The notes below the pieces were generated by a model, which was given only the letters and a program-made list of their open reading frames with translations, did not search any database and had not been told where the DNA came from. Position numbers and translations under genes: made by a program. From Linum tenue (taxonomy: Eukaryota > Streptophyta > Magnoliopsida > Malpighiales > Linaceae): DNA of 64,000 nt. Positions 55,444-64,000 of this stretch are shown piece after piece. The DNA lies in contig CAMGYJ010000004.1 in assembly GCA_946122785.1 (NCBI GenBank), positions 10,748,150 through 10,812,149 of the forward strand, in the 5' to 3' direction. Each line of letters starts with the position of its first letter. The stretch's first letter is position 1.

Positions 55444-57193
55444 TCAGGGGGAGCTGTTCTCATGGTCAAAACCATCCGCATCTTCATCATTCACTTCCTC
55501 GTCTCCATCTTCATCTTCATCTTCATCATTCACCTCCTTGTCTCCAGCCTAATTTACAAAGTTAAATAGATTATGATAAGGTTCATACGATTAATCATGC
55601 TCAACCAACTAAAAAAACAGCAACTACTTACCATTGAGGACTCTGCCAAATTAACTCCTAGCCTCTTCAATGTATCCTCGACAATCTGAGGAATTCCATT
55701 CTTCACCTGCACTAGTTCTTCTTTCAGCATTCTGATCATCTCATCATTCTTCACCTTCTCTTGCCTTCGGTCTTCTTCACACCTTTTGCTGCAGCCCTGA
55801 CCGGAGCTAGGGCCAAAAACATCCACACCGGTTACCCCATAACCCATTCCCAACACACGTTTCCTAGGCTGTTTTCCTACAACCTCACCATAAATCGCAA
55901 ACTGGTTCACCTCTTCCCCTTGACTCAACTTCTCAGCTTCCTTATTCTTCAATTCAGCCTACACATATAGTAATTAATAACTAATACGCTGAGTTTAAAT
56001 GATTTAAAAAAAGAAGAAGAAAGCTAAAATTATTTAACATGCAATGCACTTACATGTATGGTCTGAGCTTTTGGGGTGGTGAATTCACCATTGCCCTTCT
56101 TCACGTGGAACTTCTTGAATGTCTCTATAGGATCTGGTTCTTTTCCCGTCTTCTTGATCTGCAAACACAAAAATAACGCAACAGCAACGAGCTCACACTT
56201 CTGGACCTTTGCTTCGTTCTTATTAAATACAAGAGAACACATTGGGGTACCTGATCAAGCCTAAACTTCGCCATGGGAACAGATCCGCCAGTAGCAGTGA
56301 GCTCAGACTTCTCACGATTGGCTTTGTTCTTATCACTGGTGCTCTGCCGTGTAAACATACATATGCAAATTAGATACATCCAACAATTAATCATAATAAG
56401 CAATTTTAGACAGCAGTAAATTACCTTCCAGTTTGGATCACTCCACTTGTTAACCATTTCCCTCCAAATATGAGCAGGGATTTCAGTAGGTGGATTGTTA
56501 ATCCTTTCAGCAAGGGTAGGATATTGATTGAAGACTCGGTTGCGGAACCCATACATCCACTGGGAGAAGTTCCTCTTGATGTGTTCCTTGAGATGAACAT
56601 TGAGTTCTTCTTCTGGAAGAGAGCATGTGAACCCAGATTCCTTGAAACGAGCAATCACGGTCTGCAAAGCAGAAGCAGGGTACTCCGAGAACTTAATCCA
56701 TGGACCAGTGATGCCCCTTTTGAAGATAGCAGTGAGTTCATGGGCAGCCTGTGGTGTGACGATCCTGAAAATACAAAATAACGTTCATAAGGCCTCATTC
56801 TCAATTGAAATTACAGCTTGTCACGTAGAAGGGCAGTATCAGGATTTATTACCTGTTGTCATGTATCTCAAGGTGAAGGCCATGTCCAGGCTTCACCCCT
56901 ATTCCATGACCTCTGCCATTCTTCTTCTGAACTGAAGAACCTCCCCCAGTAGAGTGAGCCCCCTGGTTGAGGTTCACGTCCTCTTCAAAAGCTATGTCGT
57001 CATTCGGGGTCTGAACCTCTTCATTCTCCAACTCATTCAAATCTTCACCCTCCCTTGTTCCCTGCTGAGTTTCTGGCACGGTTTCATTTTCCTGAGGAAC
57101 CACTTCCACAGTCTCTAGAGTGGCTGACCTTCCTGGTTCCTCCACTGCCCTTTTGGATGCCTTTGGCTTCCCAGCCTTTTTTGCCCTTCCCAT
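55444..57193 (-). CDS. CACTA-encoded Transposase_24 (Ptta/En/Spm, TNPA-like) protein
   Basis: The likely DNA-binding accessory protein of the CACTA element. Six exons fit in phase: 57193-56853, 56764-56425, 56343-56251, 56158-56054, 55958-55632 and 55548-55444, giving 436 aa with no stops. Exon 1 is basic (MGRAKKAGKPKASKR) then acidic. Exon 2 has the Transposase_24 pattern GPWIKFSEYPASALQTVI, then F(R)NRVFNQYPTL and WREMVNKWSDPNW. Exon 3 has STSDKNKANREKSE. Exon 4 has DPIETFKKFHVKKGNGEF. Exon 5 has a helical MLKEELVQVKN and the end is an acidic DEDEDEDGDEE tail. All of this is the layout of plant En/Spm 'putative plant transposase' proteins. It lies downstream of the transposase on the same strand. 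Confidence 0.88.
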
Positions 57194-57229
57194 CTAGCTA
57201 TCAAGAGCAGATCAATAAAGCTTTTCGTT

Positions 57230-58390
57230 CTGAGGGGAGGGGTTCTGTGTATGTAAAAGTAATTGGTGAGGACATTCGTTATAAATAGAAGACTCCTAAT
57301 CAATCGAAGACTCCTAATAAATGTAAACTAGTTCGCTGAGTTGATTCTAGGAATAGGGTAATGAATTGAAGGCCAAAAACTCTGATGAATCAAGTAAAGG
57401 GCAACTCACAATTATGATCGAAAGTAAATGCATGTTGTAATTAATTCAATGAATCAAAACAAGTCCAGACGCTTCGTACCTCCCAGAAACGCAGTGGCCA
57501 ATCCCGATAGCCTTCTCGCGTCGTGCGCCTCTCCATCTGATGATGGATCTCCGCTGTCTCCTTCACTCAGTCTTAAAGCGGCGAGAGTTTCCATAGCGAT
57601 TTCCATTAAGCGGCGAGAGTTTCCATAGCGATTTCATTAGAGGGAAGTCTGGGGAAGGCAATCGATCGAAGGGTGGAATATAATTAGGGTTCTTCGTCTG
57701 AAATGAGAATGGAAAGAGGGGAAATAGGAACTGAATCGATCTAAGGGGATTTCCCCTCTTTGACACACTTCTCACGCTGCCTATCATCATGCGTCGCCGT
57801 TTTTGGTGTTGGAGTGTGTATTGAATTTTTTTTTTTTAAATGCTGCTGTGTAACCCCTTTTTTTTGCGATTTAACCCCTTTTTTGCGATCTAGGAACCCA
57901 ATGTAACCCCTTTTTTTTTTGCGATTTAACCCAATGTAACTTAATATAAATTTTATCTCTAATATACATAAACTATTTTAGCTTTCAAGACTATATATAT
58001 TTTTTTTAATACATAATATTTTTTATCTCTAATATACATAAAAAATTTTAGCTTTCAAAACTATAGATATTTTTTTTATACATAATATTTTTATCTCTAA
58101 TCTACATAATATATTTTAGCTTTCACGACTATAGATATTTTTTGTATACATAATATTTTTATCTCTAATCTACATAATATATTTTAGCTTTCACGACTAT
58201 AGATATTTTTTATACATACATGATATTTTTTTTTATGAATATAGATATTTTAGCTTTCAAGACTATATTCAAGAGAAAATAACAATACCATAATCATAAT
58301 GTATATGTTTAACAAAATGAAAATTGATAATGTATTTAAAATAACAAGTTCGTAATGTAGGAAAACAAAATTTAGAAGTCATATTACTTG
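57230..58390. other. Spacer between the two CACTA genes
   Basis: 57280-57790 would be the leader and promoter of the Transposase_24 gene. 57830-57940 has repeated TAACCCCTTTTTT and GCGATTTAACCC blocks. 57950-58230 is a tandem array. No gene is present. Confidence 0.5.
57951..58225. repeat. ~69-bp AT-rich tandem repeat, four copies
   Basis: ATCTCTAAT(A/C)TACATAA starts at 57955, 58025, 58093 and 58161, each followed by TTTTAGCTTTCA(A/C)(A/G)ACTATA and a T-run then ATACATAATATT. Confidence 0.88.
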
Positions 58391-58391
58391 A

Positions 58392-61300
58392 TTAAAGAAA
58401 TTCTTCATAACCCATGCCACGCAAGTTTAAGTTAACATCGTCGTCCTCCTCCTCGATAACTCGACCCCCATTAGTCATTTCGTCTTCTTGGTATGCTTGT
58501 TCTTCTAAAATTTCCTCGACATCCGCCACATTATAAAAATTCCTCGGCCTTGTCTCAACCACCATGTCCCATTCCGGATCTCTGACACACTGCACATAAT
58601 ACACTTGGGTTACCTGAGTTGCCAAAACGAAAGGTTCGTCCGTTGGTCGCCTTCGTCTTCGATGGAGGCTAATAACACCATGGCCATCCCTCCTATAGCC
58701 TACGCCTTCTCGCGTGGTTTCATACCAATCACATTGGAATAACACTACACGAAGACCTTCGGTATATCGCAACTCTATGATATCTTCAATTACGCCATAG
58801 TAAGGAATCCCCACACCTTCCTCACTTCGCACCATGACTCCACTATTTTGACTTGTTTTTCTAATCTCGTGATCTCGCGTGTGGAATCGAAATCCATTGA
58901 TGCAATAGCCTGAGTAGTGCAACACTCGTTTGTCCGGCTCTCGAGACAAAGTCAACATAGAGGGATGCAAAGTTGCAACATTGTCATCAATCATTTTGGC
59001 CACCTGCATCATGAAGCAATTTTTTTTTGTTGGCTTGTACACGAATATCATAATACGACAACACTTCAAAATTTACGTGTCAAAATAGTTAATTACCTTA
59101 ATAGCGAACCACTTTTGGAATTCTTCCCTGTGCACTCTCTCAACCATTCGCACACCGCGTCCAGCCAACAATTCCTTATGTTGTCTACATTTAGTATACA
59201 TACATATGCAAATTCTTAAAATAATGATTATTAATTGTAGCAATACACACATTATTGAAGAACTATAAATTGTACGTACCTCCTAAAATCCTCGACTTCG
59301 TCACAGTTTTGCAAGACATAAAATGTTGCAGCCTTGAACAAATTATCATTAAAGTCCTTCATGACGAATGTACCAATAAAACGACCTACACGTTGCAAAA
59401 TGGACAAATTATGTGGGTGAACGGTTCCCTCTGGAATACTATCATCATTTCTTTCAGGACGATTAAATCGAGTTTCCACATCCGTCATGTATTGCGAGCA
59501 AAATGTAACGCACTCATCAATCACATATGCTTCAGCAATAGATCCTTCTGGTCTTGCCTTGTTTCGAACCCAACCTTTCAATTTCTTCAAATACCTAGTT
59601 AAAAAAGTAGGAAATATTAATAATTAATCCTCTTCATCGGACAACGTAACATTTCAAAAACAATAAATTTTTAGACATGTTTCAAGAATTAGTAAAAAAG
59701 AAACAAAAAATTGAACATGTTTCAAGAATTAGTAAAAACGGAAAACAATAAATTATTAAATTTAATGAAATTCATACCTTTCCACTGGATACATCCAACG
59801 ATATTGGACGGGTCCAGCAATTTTTGCTTCCAAAGGTAGATGGATGGCCAAATGAATCATGATATCGAAGAATGCCGGGGGAAATACACGTTCCAACTTA
59901 CAGAGGGTTATGGCGATTTCAGAATCCATGGCTGATAACTCTTTCAAAATTAGCTCCTTCGAACATATATTCTTGAAGAAATTGCCAAACTCAATTAAGG
60001 GGTCCGCTATAGCCTTCGGAAAGAAGTCCCTAGCTACAAGAGGTATTAATCTTTCCAACAAGATATGACAATCATGAGTTTTCATTCCTGAAATCTTCCC
60101 TTCCTGAACATTCACACAATTTCTCAAATAGGCAGAATAACCATCTGGAACCTTTAACTTTGATATCCACTCGCAGAATTCCCTTCTCTGCGCTGGCAGC
60201 AAGCTATATAAAGCTCGAGGTAACACTATTCTCCCGTTCCTCTCTATAGGATGTAATTCCTTTCTCAATCCCATCTCCTGCAAATCTTTGCGGGCATTTA
60301 GACTATCCTTGGTTTTGCCTTCAATACTCATCATTGTACCCAAAACACTGTCACACACGTTCTTCTCAATATGCATGACATCTAAATTGTGGCGTAACTT
60401 AAGTGAACTCCAATATGGCAATTCAAAGAAAATGGAAATTTTTTTCCAATTATGTTCTTTACCAAATCCATCGATCTTTTTACCCTTTCCTTTGATCCCA
60501 AACACAATTTGATCGAATGAGTGGATCTGATTTGATACCTCGAGTGATGACAATTGCCTTGGTCTGGGCCTCTTCTCTACTCTACCGTTAAATTGCTTCC
60601 TTTGGTTGCGCCACTTATGATCCAAAGGCAAAAACCGACGATGATCCATATAGCACTCCTTATGCCCATTCGTCAACCTCAAATGCGTTGTTTCCCCTGC
60701 ACACGATGGACAAGCTAATTTACCTTTCGTACTCCATCCAGAAAGATTAGCGTAAGCCGGAAAATCGTTGATGGTCCACAACAATGCAGCTCTCATGATG
60801 AAGTTCTCCTTCTTGAATGCATCATAAGTTAACAAGCCTTCATTCCACAAAGCCTTCAAATCATCAATAACAGGTCTCAAAAAAACATCAATACTATTAC
60901 CCGGAGCTTTTGGGCCAGGAATGAGCAATGTCAGGAAGGTGAAAGGATTCTTCATGCACTTCCAAGGAGGAAGATTATACGGGAATAGAAGGACCGGCCA
61001 CGTGCTGTGCTTGTTGTTCATATTGCCGAATGGGTTGAAACCATCAGTCGCTAGTCCCAAACGAACGTTGCGGGGTTCACAACCAAAAGATGGGTCAAAC
61101 TCGTCCAAAGCAGTCCAACCCTCTCCGTCACATGGGTGCCTCATGATCCCATCTTTCGAGCGATTTAGAGCATGCCATACCATATCTTCAGCATTTTTTG
61201 ACGACATGAATAATCTTTGTAGCCGTGGTTTGATGGGAAAATACCGTATAATTTTGCACGGAATTTTCTTATCTCTGCCCTTCTTATCCTTATAAACTTT

Positions 61301-62059
61301 CTTCCACCTTGATTTTTTGCACGTGGGGCAAGATGTCGCATCTGCCAGCTCGGCGTAGTATAGGACGCAATCGTCCTCACATGCATCTATTTCTTCGTAG
61401 TGTAGCCCAAGAGCTTTCATAAGCTGCTTTGCTTCATAGTAATTCTTCGGAAGTGATTGCGCCATAGGAAATACAGCCCGGATATACTTGACCAACTGGG
61501 TAAATGAATTGTTACTCCAGTTATTCTCCCACTTGATTTTCATAAGCTTTGTGACGAATGACAATCTTGACACATTCGAAGCACATCCCTCGTACAACGG
61601 TGATTGAGCCTCTCCGAAAAGTTTGTACAAATTTTGAGCTTGGGCATTAGGTTCTTCCGGATTCGCTAATGGAGCCATGAGGTCGTTCAGAACACCAAGC
61701 ATATCATCTTCGCCCATATCGTTATCTTCACCCATATCGCCATCATCTCCATTGTCTATTTCAATGTTATCATCACCCAATTCTGGATCTTCATCGTCAT
61801 CTTCTTCATCTTCGTCGACCTCGCCATGGTAAATCCATTTGGTGTAGTCGGTTCTCATTCCTTTATAAAGAAGATGTCCTTCTACTTGGTTCACTGTCAT
61901 TCTACGCACATTACCACATTCCACGCAAGGACACCTTATTAGACCATCATCGTCTTTAACATGGTCTGTTGCATACTTCGCGAATTTCTCCACTCCCGCA
62001 ATGTACTGTGTGCATGCCCGATTCTTCAATTGTATCCAAGCTTTGTCGATAGGTTCCAT
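58392..62059 (-). CDS. CACTA transposase (TNP2 / TNPD-type)
   Basis: The catalytic transposase that would bind CACTA ends and excise the element. Four exons fit: 62059-59778, 59594-59280, 59184-59097 and 59003-58392, all with GT-AG borders, giving 1098 aa without stops. The start is set at MEPIDKAWIQLKNR because a Transposase-associated domain (about 4-80: DKAW..., CPCVECGN, HLLYKGM, YTKWIYHGE) begins there. An acidic linker follows (about 82-125). The Transposase_21 (TNP2) core has CPTCKKSRWKKV, RLQRLF and the catalytic-site block LGLATDGFNPFGN (about 338), and LRHNLDVMHIEKN. DUF4218-like CHILLERLIPLVARDF and YRWMYPVERYLKKLKGWVRN cross the first intron. The C-terminal DUF4216 region has VVLFQCDWY and VYYVQCVRDPEWDMV. 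Length and order are normal for the family. Confidence 0.93.
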
Positions 62060-63045
62060 GCCTATAGATATATGTAGGAAATTTATGTTATTAGACTTGG
62101 TAAACAATTTATGTTACGTTATTAGACAATATTACAAAAAAGTAAAACTAACTTAATTATTCAGGAAAATTAAATTCTCGATGTAGAAATAAAAATAATC
62201 CAATATAATTACTTAACTAAGCTTTCATATATAAAACAAAGAAACAAATTTTTAATTACATTCAATATAATTTTAATTGATGTATATACAACTAGCTACT
62301 AGCTAGGAAACTTAACTACTTCCACTTTATTCCATGTAATCACATTAAAACAAATACTAAATTAATTGTCTTCCTTTACCCAATAAAATAATAAATTAAT
62401 AAAGATATTACCGTTTGGGAAAAACAAAAGTAAAGTTCTGCGTAAAACTTCTAGACAGCAAAAAATAATAAAGTTAAGCTGGAAAAAATTAATTAAGCAG
62501 GTTAATAAAAAAAAAAAAAAACAAAGACGTGGTCGTTTTGAAGAGTTGGAACTGCTTACCTTCCGTCCTCAAACCGCAGCCGCGCGCAGATCGCCGGAGG
62601 ACCTCCCCTTCCCTCGCGTCGTTCCAGATTCTCAATCGGCGGTGAAGGTAGGCGGTGGGAAACGCAAATTCGAGGGTTTTCTTTACACTTTCAGATTGAG
62701 AAAACTACATAATCATAATCCTTTTGTTCTTAGTTGGATTTTATAGTGGTTTATGAAACTGATCGGAAAACTCCGATGGTCCAGTTCTTCCCCCTTTTGC
62801 CGCAATTAAGAGAAACCGAACGGAAAAATCCATTCATTGAACCCGTTTTGATGCCATTGTATCGTTCCCTTCTCCTGTAATTTTGGAATTAAATGGTTTG
62901 CAGGGGAAGAACCAGCCGTCGTTTATTGCAAGGGAGGAAGAACATTGAAACTGATCTGCAGAAGACAGAGAGTTCTCTGCAGTTATGATTCTGTTACACA
63001 ATAATTAGATACAAAAATTAAAAAACGTACATAAATTGTGTGTAG

Positions 63046-63112
63046 TGTAACTGGTTAGCAAGCTCGGTTGCAAACATGTGGTCCTGGGTTCGAGTTTCAG
63101 CAATGACTTATT
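63046..63112 (+). other. tRNA-derived (pol III promoter-like) sequence
   Basis: TGTAACTGGTTAGCAAG resembles an A box and GGTCCTGGGTTCGAGTTTC a B box, about 35 nt apart, as in tRNA genes or SINE heads. It does not fold into a clean cloverleaf with a paired acceptor stem, so a tRNA relic or SINE head is more likely than a functional tRNA. Confidence 0.5.
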
Positions 63113-63150
63113 TTTTAAAGTTGTTTTCCATTATGAAATCCACTAAGCTG

Positions 63151-63836
63151 TTTCCCACGACATCATAATTCGTCAGTAATGTTTGACTTCTGACGAATTT
63201 TTTTCAATATTAATGACGAATACAAGTTTGCTCACTAATATTTTTTTCTTGTAAGTTTTTCAAACCAACTATTCATTATCGATGGGAAATATGTGGTCAT
63301 TAATATGGGTCGGGTAGCTACATGTAGTGTGCGTTTGTTCCAACCATCTTTTATTGACAACCGTATTATCACCGTCGAAAAAATAGTGATTTTTATGAGA
63401 AGTTACTAAAATCCTCGCAAATAAAGTTCTTTTCCATTATGAAATCCACTAAGACACCTTTTCGGAAAACAATATTTCTGACCAATCATTTCCATCAAAT
63501 CCATTTTCACATTCGTAAAAAGCAAACGAAGGGTAAAAAGGGTACATTTCAAAAATTTGTTTCCCACGACATCATAACTCGTCAGTAATGTTTGACTTTT
63601 GACGATTATTTTTAATATTATTGACGAATACAAGTTTGCTCACTAATATTGTTTTTTCTCGTATGTTTTTCAAACCAACTATTCATTAACGATGGAAAAT
63701 ATGTGGTCATTAAGATGGGTCGGGCAGCTACATGTAGTGTGCGTTTGTTCCAACCATCTTTTATTGACAACCGTATTATCACCATCGAAAAAAATAATAA
63801 TTTTTGTGAGAAGTTACAAAAATCCTCACAAATAAA
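63151..63836. repeat. ~270-bp direct duplication in CACTA right region
   Basis: 63151-63428 and 63560-63836 match almost base for base (TTTCCCACGACATCATAA, GACGAATACAAGTTTGCTCA, CGGG(T/C)AGCTACATGTAGTGTG, ATTGACAACCGTATTATCAC). TTCCATTATGAAATCCACTA also recurs at 63126 and 63432, so the offset is about 408 bp with a unique spacer. Confidence 0.9.
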
Positions 63837-64000
63837 ACTATACCAAATATTTCTTTACCGAGTATGTGTTTTTGCGTCGCAAAAACGTTATGACACATAT
63901 GCCATTTTTTTGGACGTCACAAACGATGTTCATTTCTGACGGTTTGCTTAGGACAGTTAGTAATGTTACAAATTATTGACGAAAATAAAAATATCGTCAA

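Larger units (their letters stand above)
53938..64000 (-). mobile_element. CACTA (En/Spm, CMC) transposon, at least 10 kb, right end outside window
   Basis: The left terminus is CACTACAAAAAAGACTAGC, with subterminal repeats over about 1 kb (TTCGTCAC, CCAAATTGTTGTGTTAAAAA, CGTCACTAAAAA). Two minus-strand genes follow: a Transposase_24/TNPA-like gene and a TNP2-type transposase. The last 900 bp of the window contain further subterminal-type repeats (TGACGAATACAAGTTTGCTC). Both genes splice without disruption, so the element may be autonomous. The second terminus is not in the window. Confidence 0.9.
62060..64000. other. CACTA 5' leader and right subterminal region
   Basis: 62060-62520 is AT-rich. 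62560-62690 is a short GC-rich leader-like stretch. 63044-63112 is tRNA-like. 63150-64000 holds direct repeats typical of CACTA subtermini. No further gene is seen before the edge. Confidence 0.5.

Overview
The window is nuclear DNA from a flowering plant, probably a eudicot. The evidence is spliced genes with GT-AG introns, plant-type Ty1/copia, Ty3/gypsy, LINE, hAT, MULE and CACTA elements, and a sorting nexin 2 gene close to the Arabidopsis SNX2 proteins. Only three host genes are convincing: a GDSL esterase/lipase with a Ser-Pro-rich tail (31789-33590, +), a PRA1-family Rab acceptor (41518-42156, +) and an SNX2-type sorting nexin (42805-47178, -). The last two are convergent neighbours and both act in endomembrane trafficking.

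Almost everything else is layered transposon DNA. 1-6180 is a mosaic of decayed Ty3/gypsy LTR material. 6181-13080 is a truncated minus-strand copia element. Its gag is split by a 3.8-kb hAT element with a BED-finger transposase (7470-11260), and its leader holds a palindrome-rich element with long inverted repeats (about 11514-12336). A 668-bp hAT derivative sits just outside its LTR (13107-13774). 15290-16961 is a MULE-like element carrying a 45-bp minisatellite. 17230-27290 is a plus-strand copia element invaded by a hAT MITE (18796-19460) and by a full-length MULE (20234-25897), then cut by a CACTA end at 27291. The MULE holds a decayed mudrA and, on the opposite strand, a small GRF-zinc-finger/coiled-coil/membrane protein gene.

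Between 28 and 41 kb there are more hAT elements with target duplications (28280-29014, 35886-37054, 37778-38455), a Tourist-like MITE nested in one of them (36118-36467), and three long-TIR MULEs (29736-31091, 38492-40248, 40267-41110). One of these appears to carry a captured piece of a histone H2A gene with its intron junction. 47-53 kb holds a possible Helitron 3' end and a 5'-truncated LINE (49234-51816).

From 53938 past the right edge lies a large CACTA (En/Spm) element. Both of its minus-strand genes splice into uninterrupted reading frames: a TNP2/TNPD-type transposase of 1098 aa in 4 exons and a Transposase_24/TNPA-like protein of 436 aa in 6 exons. It is therefore the best candidate for a recently active autonomous element here. 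Exon boundaries and target-site duplications were read by eye; no database search was run.
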